Of a stretch of 18,466 bases of DNA, positions 6,371 to 15,464 are shown piece by piece (position 1 is the stretch's first letter; each line of letters begins with the position of its first letter). The stretch comes from Roseiarcus sp035606915. Lineage in GTDB: Bacteria > Pseudomonadota > Alphaproteobacteria > Rhizobiales > Beijerinckiaceae. Location of the stretch: positions 1-18,466 of the forward strand of contig DATNDU010000134.1 in assembly GCA_035606915.1 (NCBI GenBank). The letters run 5' to 3'. The notes beneath the pieces are model-generated. The model had not been told where the DNA came from. It saw only the letters and a list, made by a program, of their open reading frames with translations, and searched no databases. Made by a program: the position numbers and the translations under genes.

Positions 6371-7942
6371 ATGGTGTATAACAACGATAAGCGAGATCGC
6401 GCGTCGGGGCTCGTCATCGACCGCCGCGAGTTGCTGGCCGGCGCCGCCGCATTGGGCCTAAGCCTGAGCGCCACCGGCGCTTTCGCCGCGGACACGCCCA
6501 AGAAGGGCGGCACGCTGCGTCTCGGCATGGAAGGCGGCAGCGCCTCCGACAGCCTCGACCCCCGCACCTACGCCGACTCGATCCCCATCTCCTACGGTTG
6601 GCAATTGTGGAACGGCCTGGTCGAGATCGGCGAGGACGACGAGCCGAAAGGCGAGCTGGCGGAAAGCTGGGAGGCCAAGGCCGGCGCCAAGGAGTGGATT
6701 TTCAACATCCGCAAGGACATTCCGTTCACGTCCGGCAAGATCCTCGACGCCGACGACGTGGTCTGGTCGCTCAACCTGCATCGCGGCAAGACGAAATCCG
6801 GCGCCAAGGATCTGATGGCCGGCATCTCCGACATCAAGAAGCTGAACAAGAACCAGATCCAGATCTCGCTGTCGAGCGCCGACGCTGGCCTGCCCTCGAT
6901 CTTCGCCGATTATCACATCCTCATCGTTCCCAACAATTACACCGACTTCTCCAAGCCCGACGGCACCGGCGCGTTCGAACTGGAGACTTTCCAGCCCGGC
7001 GTCCGGGTCGTCACCAAGCGCAAGAAGGGAACCTACTGGAAGCCGGGGCGCGGCAATTTCGACCGCATCGAATTGCGCTACATTCCCGACGCTTCGGCGC
7101 GGGTGCAGGCGCTGCTCTCCAATCAGATCGACGCCGCCAACCGCCTCAACGCCCAGACCGTGGCGTTTGTGATGAAGGCGCCGAACGTCAATGTCGTGCG
7201 CACCAAGGGCACCGGCAACCGTTTCGCCTGGGTGGCCCATTGCGACACCGATCCCTACAAGAGCAACGATATGCGTCTGGCGCTCAAATACGGCATCGAC
7301 CGCCAGAAGATTATCGATAACGTCTATAAGGGCTTCGCCACGTTGGGCAACGACACCACCGTCGCGCCGTCGCAAAAATACTTCGCCAAAGACATCCCGC
7401 AGCGCGCCTACGATCCCGACAAGGCGTTGTTCCACTTCAAGAAGGCGGGCGTCGCCAACGCCGATCTGGAACTGCAAGTCTCGGAAGGGGCTTTCTCCGG
7501 CGCGACCAATTGCGCCGAGCTTTACCAGGAGGCGATGAAGAAGGCGGGCATCAACCTCACCGTCAAGCGCGTCTCCGGCGACGGCTACTGGAGCAACGTC
7601 TGGCTGAAAGTTCCGTTCTGCGCGGTTTATTGGGGCGGCCGCCCGACGGCCGACAACCAGCTTGCACAGACCTTCCTGTCGACCGCGAACTGGAACGACA
7701 CCAATTGGCGCAGCCCGCAGTTCGACAAGCTGCTGTTCGAGGCGCGCGCCGAACTCGACGACGCCAAGCGCGGCCAGCTCTACGCCGAATGCCAGAAGCT
7801 CGTCTGGGACACCGGCGGCATGGTCTGCTTCGCCATCGGCGATTACCTCGACGGCTACTCCAAGAAGGTGAAGGGCGCGGCGCCGCATCCGCACTACGAT
7901 ATGTGCGACCAGCGCGTCGCCGAAAAGGGCTGGTTCGCTTGA
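6371..7942 (+). CDS. ABC transporter substrate-binding protein, family 5 (peptide/opine type), Tat-exported
   Basis: This is a 523-residue periplasmic solute receptor of the SBP family 5 (DppA/OppA-like). The N terminus carries a twin-arginine-like signal (DRRELLAG, Arg18-Arg19, hydrophobic stretch, AFA cleavage near residue 39), so export is probably by the Tat route. The mature part begins with the family hallmark KKGGTLRLG, followed by LDPRTYAD, the WQLWNGLVE region, LAESWEAK and the ...IRKDIPFTSGKILDADDVVWSL segment typical of the family. The family binds peptides, but also opines, nickel, sugars and quaternary amines, so the ligand cannot be read from sequence. GAGGAG lies 9 bases before the ATG. 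The genes downstream supply matching permeases and ATPases. The two carnitine-catabolic genes immediately upstream make a carnitine derivative a sensible ligand candidate (inference). Confidence 0.93.
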   Translation: MVYNNDKRDRASGLVIDRRELLAGAAALGLSLSATGAFAADTPKKGGTLRLGMEGGSASDSLDPRTYADSIPISYGWQLWNGLVEIGEDDEPKGELAESWEAKAGAKEWIFNIRKDIPFTSGKILDADDVVWSLNLHRGKTKSGAKDLMAGISDIKKLNKNQIQISLSSADAGLPSIFADYHILIVPNNYTDFSKPDGTGAFELETFQPGVRVVTKRKKGTYWKPGRGNFDRIELRYIPDASARVQALLSNQIDAANRLNAQTVAFVMKAPNVNVVRTKGTGNRFAWVAHCDTDPYKSNDMRLALKYGIDRQKIIDNVYKGFATLGNDTTVAPSQKYFAKDIPQRAYDPDKALFHFKKAGVANADLELQVSEGAFSGATNCAELYQEAMKKAGINLTVKRVSGDGYWSNVWLKVPFCAVYWGGRPTADNQLAQTFLSTANWNDTNWRSPQFDKLLFEARAELDDAKRGQLYAECQKLVWDTGGMVCFAIGDYLDGYSKKVKGAAPHPHYDMCDQRVAEKGWFA

Positions 7943-7979
7943 GCAGCGCATAGCGAAATCGCGTGAGGGGGGCGGTCTT

Positions 7980-8927
7980 GTGTTACGTTTGATTGCGACG
8001 CGGTTCGCCCTGGGTATAGTGACCCTCCTGGCAGTCTCGGTGCTGATTTTCATCTGCACGCAGATTCTGCCGGGAGACGTCGCCTCCGCGGTGCTTGGCC
8101 AACAGGCGACGCCCGAGGCGCTGAGGGTGTTTCGCGCTGAACTCGGGCTCGATCAGCCCGCCTATCTGCGCTATCTGCATTGGCTGTTCGGCGTCCTGCA
8201 CGGCGATTTTGGCAAAGCGCTCACCAATCAGCGCGTTATCATCGACGAATTGTGGCCGCGCTTCCTCAACACGCTGTTTCTGGCCGGCTATGCGGCGATC
8301 ATCGCCGTGCCGGTGGCGGTCGGCCTCGGCATCTTTACGGCGATTCGCGAGGGCCGCCCCAGCGATCGGCTGGCGAATATCCTGACGCTGATCGCCATTT
8401 CGGTGCCGGAGTTCTTCGTCGCCTACATTCTCATCCTCTTCTTCGCCATCAAGCTGCCGTGGTTTCCCTCGCTGGCGACGGTGGATCCCGACATGAGCAT
8501 CGGTCAGCATTTCTACGTCGCTTTCCTGCCGGCGCTGACGCTGACATTGGTGGTGATGGCGCACATGTTGCGCATGACGCGCAATTCGGTGCTGTCGATC
8601 ATGTCGACGCCTTATATCGAGATGGCCTTTCTCAAGGGTCTGACGCGAACGCGCGTCGTCGCCTTCCACGCGCTGCCGAATGCGGTAGGGCCGATCGTCT
8701 CGGTGGTGGCGCTCGATCTGGCCTATCTCGTCGTCGGCGTCGTCGTGGTCGAGAACGTGTTCGTCTATCCCGGCGTCGGCCAATATATGGTCGACGCCGT
8801 CTCCAAACGCGATGTGCCGGTCATTCAGGCCTGCGGCCTGGTGTTCGCGGCGGTGTTCGTCACGCTCAACACGGTGGCCGACATCCTCGCCATCCTCGCC
8901 AATCCCCGTCTCCGTCGCCATAGTTGA
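7980..8927 (+). CDS. ABC transporter permease, DppB/OppB type
   Basis: This is a 315-residue inner-membrane protein with about six transmembrane segments; the first is at residues 9-28, and the family pattern TQILPGD follows it. The ATPase-coupling EAA loop is visible as EMAFLKGLTRTRVVAFHALP near residues 218-238. It is the first of two permease subunits that form the channel for the family-5 binding protein encoded 37 bases upstream. The start is a GTG preceded by a GAGGGGGG stretch. The stop is followed after 4 bases by the second permease gene, so co-translation is likely. The call of permease class is secure; substrate is not. Confidence 0.93.
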   Translation: MLRLIATRFALGIVTLLAVSVLIFICTQILPGDVASAVLGQQATPEALRVFRAELGLDQPAYLRYLHWLFGVLHGDFGKALTNQRVIIDELWPRFLNTLFLAGYAAIIAVPVAVGLGIFTAIREGRPSDRLANILTLIAISVPEFFVAYILILFFAIKLPWFPSLATVDPDMSIGQHFYVAFLPALTLTLVVMAHMLRMTRNSVLSIMSTPYIEMAFLKGLTRTRVVAFHALPNAVGPIVSVVALDLAYLVVGVVVVENVFVYPGVGQYMVDAVSKRDVPVIQACGLVFAAVFVTLNTVADILAILANPRLRRHS

Positions 8928-8931
8928 TCCC

Positions 8932-9765
8932 ATGACGATCCTTGGACATCGCGCTCCGCTTACCGCCCAGATCGGAATGATCGTCGTCGTCGTCTATCTG
9001 CTGACGGCGCTGATCGGTCCGTGGTTTGCGCCCTACGGCCAATCCCAATCCGTCGGCGACACCTGGGCGCCATCCTCCGCGCACATGTGGCTCGGCGGCG
9101 ATCAGATCGGTCGCGACATGCTGACCCGTCTCATCTACGGCGCACGCACCACCATCGGCATCGCCGCGGCGTGCACGATCATTTCGTTCTTCATCGGCGC
9201 GACGCTCGGCTTCACTGCCGCTGTGCTCGGTTCGTGGGTCGACACGTTGCTGTCGCGCCTCGTCGACGTCATCATGTCGATCCCGCAGCTCATCCTGGCG
9301 CTGATCGTGCTTGGCGTGTTTGGTTCGTCGATCCCGGTGCTGATCCTCACCATCGCCATCATCGATTCCACCAAAGTGTTCCGGCTGGCGCGCGCGCTCG
9401 GCATGAATATCGCGGTGCTCGATTACGTCGAGGTGGCGCGCATGCGCGGCGAGGGGCTCTGGTGGATCATCCGTTCGGAGGTGCTGCCCAATGCCTCGGC
9501 GCCGTTGCTGTCGGAATTCGGCCTGCGCTTCTGTTTCAACTTCCTGTTCGTGGCGGCGCTCAGCTTTCTCGGCATCGGCGTGCAGCCGCCTTACGCCGAT
9601 TGGGGCGGCATGGTGCGCGAGAACGCGGCGGCGATCAACTTCGGGTTGCTCGCGCCGCTTTATCCGGCCATCGCCATCGCCTCGCTGACGGTCGGCGTCA
9701 ATCTCGTCGTCGACTGGCTGCTGTCGATCGACGCGCGGCCCTCGGGCGCGCAAGCGGAAATGTGA
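8932..9765 (+). CDS. ABC transporter permease, DppC/OppC type
   Basis: This is a 277-residue inner-membrane protein and the second channel subunit of the importer. It has an N-terminal segment near residues 13-31, the family signature LGGDQIGRDMLTRLIYGART near 54-73, further membrane helices, and the EAA loop YVEVARMRGEGLW...EVLPNA near 164-186. The reading frame is open further upstream to 8812, but that would bury 40 codons inside the preceding permease gene; the ATG at 8932, four bases after that gene's stop, gives a normal N terminus. The ATPase gene follows 7 bases after its stop. Full family length. Confidence 0.93.
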   Translation: MTILGHRAPLTAQIGMIVVVVYLLTALIGPWFAPYGQSQSVGDTWAPSSAHMWLGGDQIGRDMLTRLIYGARTTIGIAAACTIISFFIGATLGFTAAVLGSWVDTLLSRLVDVIMSIPQLILALIVLGVFGSSIPVLILTIAIIDSTKVFRLARALGMNIAVLDYVEVARMRGEGLWWIIRSEVLPNASAPLLSEFGLRFCFNFLFVAALSFLGIGVQPPYADWGGMVRENAAAINFGLLAPLYPAIAIASLTVGVNLVVDWLLSIDARPSGAQAEM

Positions 9766-9772
9766 GGCGACA

Positions 9773-11383
9773 ATGAGCGACGAACTGGTTCTGCGGCTGG
9801 ACGCGCTCGAAGTCGGGACGATCACCGGCTTGAAGCTGGTCGACAACGTCGACATCACTCTGAAGCGCGGCGAGATCCTGGGCCTGATCGGCGAATCCGG
9901 GGCTGGCAAATCGACTATCGGCCTCGCCGCGATGGCCTATGCGCGAGCCGGATGCACCATCACGGGCGGCCAGATCAGGATCAACGGCGTCGATCTGCGC
10001 GCCAGCACAGCCGCGGCGCGCCGCAACTTTCGCGGCCGCAGCATCGCCTATATCGCGCAGAGCGCGGCGGCCTCGTTCAATCCGGCGATGAAGTTGATGG
10101 ATCAGGTGTGCGAGGCGCCGGTCCTGCATGGCGTGATGAGCCGGTCGGAGGCCGAGAAATACGCCAGGGCCCTGTTCGCGAAGCTGCAATTGCCGAACCC
10201 GCAGACCATCGGCGACCGTTATCCGCACGAAGTCTCCGGCGGTCAGCTACAGCGCGCGATGGCGGCGATGGCGATGAGTTGCCGTCCCGACATCATCGTG
10301 CTCGACGAGCCGACGACGGCGCTCGATGTGACGACGCAGATCGAGGTGCTGGCGCTGTTGCGCGATCTCATCCGCGAATTCGGCACCGCCGGTCTCTACA
10401 TCACCCACGATCTCGCCGTCGTCGCGCAGATCGCGCACCGCATCATGGTGCTGCGCCACGGCAAGATGGTGGAGGTGGGCGAGGCCAAACAGGTGCTCGA
10501 AGCGCCGAGAACGCCTTACGCCACGGCGCTCGTCAACGAGCGAAGGGCGGCGACCCACACGCCGCTGATCGACCCGCCGGCCGCCGCCGAGCCGTTGCTC
10601 AGCATCACCGACGTAGTGGCCGGCTATCAACCAGGCACGACGGTGGTGCGCGACATCAACCTCAAGCTCGCCAAGGGCGAGACGTTGGCGGTGGTCGGCG
10701 AATCCGGCTCCGGCAAATCCTCGCTCGCCCGCGTCGTTGCGGGCCTGCTGCCGCGCCGCGGCGGCGACGTGAAGCTCGCCGGGCAAACGCTGAGCCCCGA
10801 TCTCGCGCGTCGGCCGCGCGACGTGCTGCGGCGTCTACAGATGGTGCATCAGATGCCGGATGTGGCGCTCAATCCGCGCCAATCGTTGCAAGAGATCATC
10901 GGCCGCCCGATGTCGCTGTTCTTCAACCGGCCCGCAGGCCAGGTGAAGAAGCGGGTCGCCGAACTGTTGACGCAGGTTGGCCTGCCCGCCGAATTCGCCA
11001 TGCGTCGGCCGGGCCAACTCTCCGGCGGCCAGAAGCAGCGCGTCTGCATCGCCCGCGCGCTCGCCGCCGAGCCTGATCTCATCATCTGCGACGAGCCGAC
11101 CTCGGCGCTCGATCCGCTGGTCGCCGAGGAGGTGCTGAAGCTGTTGCGCAAGCTTCAGGAGGAACTCGGTCTCGCCTATATGTTCATCACTCACGATCTC
11201 GGCACCGTGCGCCGCATCGCGCATCGCACCGCGGTGATGCTGAAGGGCGAGATCATCGCGCAGGGGCCGACGGCGCAGATCTTCTCGCCGCCGTTCCATC
11301 CCTATACCGAGAAGCTGATCTCCTCCGTGCCGGAGATGGACACCACATGGCTCGACCATGTGCTATCCGCGCGCGCAGCGTGA
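9773..11383 (+). CDS. ABC transporter ATP-binding protein, DppD-DppF double ATPase
   Basis: This 536-residue cytoplasmic protein contains two complete nucleotide-binding domains in one chain and powers the importer encoded just upstream. The first half has Walker A GESGAGKS (40-47), signature SGGQLQR (from 155) and Walker B IIVLDEPTTALD. The second half has Walker A GESGSGKS (309-316), signature SGGQKQR and Walker B LIICDEPTSALD. Both halves keep the ITHDL switch histidine. In many systems the two ATPases are separate DppD and DppF genes; the fused form is common in Hyphomicrobiales family-5 transporters. The final codons overlap the start region of the hydrolase gene, pointing to a single transcript. 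No key residue is missing. Confidence 0.94.
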   Translation: MSDELVLRLDALEVGTITGLKLVDNVDITLKRGEILGLIGESGAGKSTIGLAAMAYARAGCTITGGQIRINGVDLRASTAAARRNFRGRSIAYIAQSAAASFNPAMKLMDQVCEAPVLHGVMSRSEAEKYARALFAKLQLPNPQTIGDRYPHEVSGGQLQRAMAAMAMSCRPDIIVLDEPTTALDVTTQIEVLALLRDLIREFGTAGLYITHDLAVVAQIAHRIMVLRHGKMVEVGEAKQVLEAPRTPYATALVNERRAATHTPLIDPPAAAEPLLSITDVVAGYQPGTTVVRDINLKLAKGETLAVVGESGSGKSSLARVVAGLLPRRGGDVKLAGQTLSPDLARRPRDVLRRLQMVHQMPDVALNPRQSLQEIIGRPMSLFFNRPAGQVKKRVAELLTQVGLPAEFAMRRPGQLSGGQKQRVCIARALAAEPDLIICDEPTSALDPLVAEEVLKLLRKLQEELGLAYMFITHDLGTVRRIAHRTAVMLKGEIIAQGPTAQIFSPPFHPYTEKLISSVPEMDTTWLDHVLSARAA

Positions 11384-13350
11384 GGGTCGTCGAGAATCTG
11401 TTCATCCCGCTGGCTGACGGCTGCCGGCTGGCGGCGCGGGTGTGGTTTCCTGACGAGACGCCGGCGCCGGCGATCCTCGAATACATTCCCTATCGCAAGC
11501 GCGACGGCACGCGCGGGCGCGACGAGCCCATGCACGGCTATTTCGCCGCGCACGGCTATGTCGCGGTGCGCGTCGACATGCGCGGCTCCGGCGAAGCGGA
11601 CGGACTGTTGCAGGACGAATACCTGCAACGCGAACTCGACGACGCGGTCGAAGTCATCGCCTGGCTGAGCCGACAGCCGTGGTGCAGCGGCCGCGTCGGC
11701 ATGATGGGCAAGTCGTGGGGCGGCTTCAACGCGCTGCAAGTGGCGGCGCTGCGGCCGTCGGCGCTGAAGGCGATCCTCACCGTCTGCTCCACCGACGACC
11801 GCTACGCCGACGACATCCATTACATGGGCGGCGCGCTGCTCAACGACAATCTCTGGTGGGGCGCGATCATGCTCGCCAATCAGGCGCGCCCGCCCGACCC
11901 GGCATTACGCGCCGACTGGCGCGAGCTTTGGTTGGAGCGGCTCGACGCCATGCCGTTCTGGCCGGCGCTTTGGATGCGGCATCAACGCCGCGACGTCTAT
12001 TGGCGCCACGGCTCCGTGTGCGAGGATTTCTCCGCCATCGCGTGTCCGGTATTCGCCGTCGGCGGTTGGGCGGATGCATACACCAACGCCGTCCCGCGCC
12101 TGCTCGAAGGCCTGCAAGTCCCCCGTCTCGGCCTCATCGGCCCGTGGGCGCATGTCTATCCGCAAGACGGCAAGCCGGGGCCGGCGATCGGCTTCCTGCA
12201 AGAGGCGTTGCGCTGGTGGGACCATTGGTTGAAGGAGCGCGCCACCGGCGTCATGGACGAGCCGATGCTGCGCGCCTTCATCGAAGAAGGGCCTGGGAAC
12301 CGCGAGCTTGCGCCGGGCCGCTTCGTCGGCGAGACGCAATGGCCGTCGCCGCGCATCGCGCGCCGGGCGTGGAGCCTCGACGAGGCCGGGCTCGGCCGGC
12401 CAGGCTCCGCCGCGACGATCGAAGTCTGCTCGCCGTGCTGGACGGGCGCCGGGGTCGGCGAGTGGATGGGCACCGGCGCGCCGCATGAGGCGCCCGCCGA
12501 CCAGCGGCTCGACGACGGCTTCTCGCGCTGTTTCGACAGCGCGGCCCTTGGCGAACGGCTGGAACTGCTCGGCGCGCCCGAGTTCGAGATCGAACTTGCC
12601 TCAGACAAGCCGGTGGCGCAGATCTGCGTGCGGCTTTGCGACGTCAGCCCCGACGGCGCGTCGCGCCGCGTCTCCTACGGCGTGCTGAACCTCACCCATC
12701 GCGACAGCCACGCCGAGCCCAGCGCGCTGACGCCGGGCCGCTTCTATCGGGTGCGGTTGAAGCTCAACGATTGCGGCCATGTCTTCCGGCCGCGCCATCG
12801 CGTCAGGCTGGCGCTGTCGTCGGCCTATTGGCCGCTGATCTGGCCGGCGCCGGAGTGCGCGACGTTGACGCTGCGCCTGCCGGCGACGCTGACGTTGCCC
12901 GTGCGCGAGGCGGCCCCGGACGAGCCGCCGGTCGTCTTCGCGCCGCCCGAAGCCGGCGCCGCTACGCCGAAAACCATGCTCGGCGCAGGCCGTGTCGAGC
13001 GCCGCGTCGACTTCGACCTCGGGCGCGGCGTCTCCACCTATGAGACGATTGCCGAGGGCGGCCTGTTCGGCGAGGGCGCCTATGCCTTCGACGAGATTGG
13101 GACCAGCATTTCCCACAACCTCAGCCGCCGTCTGACGATCAGCGCCGACGATCCCTTGAGCGCGTCTTATGAGTTGCAACAGACTTATGAGATGGGCCGC
13201 GAGGGCTGGCGCATCCGCATCGAGACGCGCGTCGGGATGCGCGCCACCGCGACCGAGTTCCTGATCGAAGCCCAGCTTGACGCCTTTGAGAACGGTACGC
13301 TGGCGCGCAGCCGTACATTTGCCGAGACGATCGCGCGCGACCTTATCTGA
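11347..13350 (+). CDS. CocE/NonD-family serine hydrolase (X-Pro dipeptidyl-peptidase S15 fold)
   Basis: This is a 667-residue cytoplasmic hydrolase acting on esters or amide/peptide bonds. The alpha/beta-hydrolase part starts with FIPLADGCRLAARVWFP. The catalytic triad is visible: Ser123 in GKSWGG, Asp243 in GGWADAY and His269 in GPWAHVYP. RVDMRGSGEADG is also typical. The C-terminal beta-sandwich of the X-Pro peptidase type follows (PGRFYRVRLKLNDCGHVFRPRHRVRLALSSAYWP region), then a further stretch of about 120 residues to the end. The ATG at 11347 has GGAG 11 bases upstream and overlaps the ATPase gene by 37 bases; a GTG at 11380 that overlaps the ATPase stop (GTGA) is an equally possible start. 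No secretion signal is seen, so it would act on imported substrate. Cocaine-esterase-like activity is only the family name; the real substrate is unknown. Confidence 0.9.
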   Translation: MARPCAIRARSVRVVENLFIPLADGCRLAARVWFPDETPAPAILEYIPYRKRDGTRGRDEPMHGYFAAHGYVAVRVDMRGSGEADGLLQDEYLQRELDDAVEVIAWLSRQPWCSGRVGMMGKSWGGFNALQVAALRPSALKAILTVCSTDDRYADDIHYMGGALLNDNLWWGAIMLANQARPPDPALRADWRELWLERLDAMPFWPALWMRHQRRDVYWRHGSVCEDFSAIACPVFAVGGWADAYTNAVPRLLEGLQVPRLGLIGPWAHVYPQDGKPGPAIGFLQEALRWWDHWLKERATGVMDEPMLRAFIEEGPGNRELAPGRFVGETQWPSPRIARRAWSLDEAGLGRPGSAATIEVCSPCWTGAGVGEWMGTGAPHEAPADQRLDDGFSRCFDSAALGERLELLGAPEFEIELASDKPVAQICVRLCDVSPDGASRRVSYGVLNLTHRDSHAEPSALTPGRFYRVRLKLNDCGHVFRPRHRVRLALSSAYWPLIWPAPECATLTLRLPATLTLPVREAAPDEPPVVFAPPEAGAATPKTMLGAGRVERRVDFDLGRGVSTYETIAEGGLFGEGAYAFDEIGTSISHNLSRRLTISADDPLSASYELQQTYEMGREGWRIRIETRVGMRATATEFLIEAQLDAFENGTLARSRTFAETIARDLI

Positions 13351-13380
13351 ACGCCATGAGGATTTCGCGAGCAGGTTAGC

Positions 13381-15417
13381 CTAGCCGCCGTAGATCGCCC
13401 CGGTGAGATAATCCGGCCAGTCGCGCTCGAAGAACGGCTTCTCGTCGGCGTCGAGCGCACGCAGCGGCCGCTTGCGGATGGCGAAACCGTCCCCCTCGCG
13501 GCGCACGAGCATCTGTTCGGCGCGATCCTCGGCGCGCTCGCGCCGGAACCGGTAGGCCGCCAGCGAAACGGCGCGGGCTTGCGGAGCGCACTCGCCACGG
13601 GGATCGAGTACCGCGCGCGCGCCGCGGCTGCCGCCCCCCTGCGCGATATAAGCGTCGAGCGCCGTCAACACGGCTTCGCTGGCCAGCGCCATATGGCGCC
13701 ATTGCAGCGCCCGCAACGCGTCCGTCGCGCCGTCAAAAGCGACGCCGTCGCGTGCGATGCGCAGGTTGAGCGCGCGCGCGGCGGCGAGCGCCGAGGCGAC
13801 TGCATCGCTTGTGCAAACGACGCCGGCGTCATCGCTCATGCGCGCCTGAACCTCGTCGCGCAGCGCGATGGCGCCGATGCGGCTCCGCGGGTTGAGGCAG
13901 GCGAGCACAGCGGCGAGGTGGGGTTCAACCAAAACCGCATCCGGCGCGTCGCCTGCGAGCCGCGCCGCGATATGCTCGGCGGCGCGCGTTGCAAACACCT
14001 GGCCGGCGTTGAGCGCCGCTCCGCCGGGGCGCGTCACGCCATGCGTGCCCGCCGCCTCGCCGACGGCGTAGCAGCCATGCAGGCTGGTGCGACCCCAGAC
14101 GTCGACGGCGAGGCCGCCGTTCATGTGCTGGTTGTTGACGGCGAACTCCAGCGGCTCGCACGTGATGTCGCGCTTGTAGCGCCTGTACAGTTCGATCGAC
14201 AGCGGGTTCATCTTGGCGAGGCGCTCGATCGGCCTCGCCTGCAATGCGCCGGCGTTGGCGAGATAGCGCCGGACGTCGGCGTCGAGCGCGTCGAGCGAGA
14301 ACGGCGCCTCGACCGGGGCCGGATTGCGATTGAAGTCGAGAAACACCCGCCGCCCCGCCTGCCGCTCGCGGATGACTGCGAGATCGAACAGGCTTGATTG
14401 GAAATCGAGCATCCGCGTAGCGTGAAACGGCCACTGATAGCCCTTGCGAAACGTGTTGGAGGCAAGCTCCCGCGTGCTGCGGTAATAATCGACGAGGAAG
14501 TTGAACTCGCTGCCACCGGCGTCGCGCGAGAATACATAGGGCATGGCTTGTACGTAAGTGCCCGAGAGGTTCCAGGGAAAGCCCTCGCGCGCCGTGCCGA
14601 TGCCGAACTGGCTCTCGGTGAGATTGACCGCCTCGACGCCCGCCTCCAGCGCCAGGCCCAGCGCGCCGAAGCAGCCGCGCGGATAGACGCTGTCGCGATA
14701 GAGTTCGCCGGGACCGCCGGCCGCCAGCACGATAGCGCGGCTGAGGAAGACCACGAAGCCGAGCGGATTGTCATCGGTGCGCCGCTTCGGGTTGATCGCC
14801 AGCACGCCCTCGGCGCGGCCGTCCTCAACCAGTAGCCGCACGGCGGCGGTATGGTTGAAGATCGGGATTTCCAGGCGCAGCGCTTCGCGCGCGAGCGCCT
14901 GCACCATCAACCGCGAGGTGCGCGGCCCGCAACTGGTGGCGCGACCGACCTCGTCGTGATCGGTCTGATAGCGCAGCACGCCGCCAAAACGGTCGAGCGG
15001 CAACGGCAGGCCGAGAAATTGCAGCGAGGCGAGCGCGCGCAGCGAGCCGACCGCCTCGACATAGGCGGTGTCGGCGTCCATCGCGCCGCCAGCGCCGATG
15101 GCGCGGGCGAGGGCGCGGAAATCGTCGCCGCGATCGGCGGTGTTGGCGGTGTGCAGGGTTTGTTTGTCCGATCCCGAGCAGGCCGAGGTCCCGCCCCAGG
15201 CGCTTTGGCTGGCGATCATCGCCTCGACGCCGCGCCGTTTCATCTCCACCGCCGCGCGCAGGCCCGCCGCGCCGCTGCCGACGACGAGCGCGTCGGCGCG
15301 ATGTACGGGCAGGCGCAAGTCGCCGAGGCTGAGATATTGGCGTGCCGGCCGTTCCGCCGGCAGGCGCGGCATGGCGACGTCGGTGAGCGCATCGAGGATC
15401 GGTTGCGGGATAGGCAA
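13381..15417 (-). CDS. FAD-binding flavoprotein of the fumarate reductase / L-aspartate oxidase family
   Basis: This is a 678-residue FAD oxidoreductase. The Rossmann motif ADALVVGSGAAGLRAA comes early (GSGAAG near residues 47-52 from the chosen start), followed by WGGTSACSGSDKQ, the second FAD segment IVLAAGGPGELY, QHMNGGLAVD (equivalent to the active-site-side histidine region of the family) and GCYAVGEAAGTHGVTRPGG, with the arginine that usually supports substrate binding. The long helical tail resembles that of SdhA/NadB. Substrate is unknown; the absence of a heme, iron-sulfur or membrane partner nearby argues against a respiratory complex. The frame extends upstream to a GTG at 15474, but that lies upstream of the predicted -10 box. 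TTG at 15417 has GGAAA 5 bases before it; ATG at 15375 is the other option. The gene converges with the hydrolase gene, 30 bases apart, without a clear terminator. Confidence 0.85.
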   Translation of the reverse strand: MPIPQPILDALTDVAMPRLPAERPARQYLSLGDLRLPVHRADALVVGSGAAGLRAAVEMKRRGVEAMIASQSAWGGTSACSGSDKQTLHTANTADRGDDFRALARAIGAGGAMDADTAYVEAVGSLRALASLQFLGLPLPLDRFGGVLRYQTDHDEVGRATSCGPRTSRLMVQALAREALRLEIPIFNHTAAVRLLVEDGRAEGVLAINPKRRTDDNPLGFVVFLSRAIVLAAGGPGELYRDSVYPRGCFGALGLALEAGVEAVNLTESQFGIGTAREGFPWNLSGTYVQAMPYVFSRDAGGSEFNFLVDYYRSTRELASNTFRKGYQWPFHATRMLDFQSSLFDLAVIRERQAGRRVFLDFNRNPAPVEAPFSLDALDADVRRYLANAGALQARPIERLAKMNPLSIELYRRYKRDITCEPLEFAVNNQHMNGGLAVDVWGRTSLHGCYAVGEAAGTHGVTRPGGAALNAGQVFATRAAEHIAARLAGDAPDAVLVEPHLAAVLACLNPRSRIGAIALRDEVQARMSDDAGVVCTSDAVASALAAARALNLRIARDGVAFDGATDALRALQWRHMALASEAVLTALDAYIAQGGGSRGARAVLDPRGECAPQARAVSLAAYRFRRERAEDRAEQMLVRREGDGFAIRKRPLRALDADEKPFFERDWPDYLTGAIYGG

Positions 15418-15464
15418 AGGCGTTTCCGGGAAGCAGTTGACGGCGCGGTGAAACCGCGCTAGGA

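Noticed and set aside
6458..8059. 533-residue open frame on the minus strand opposite the binding-protein gene
   Set aside because: It has no motifs, spans two plus-strand genes and the gap between them, and is explained by codon bias.
13351..13380. Bidirectional terminator between the hydrolase and flavoprotein genes
   Set aside because: The 30-base gap shows no stem with a T-run on either strand.
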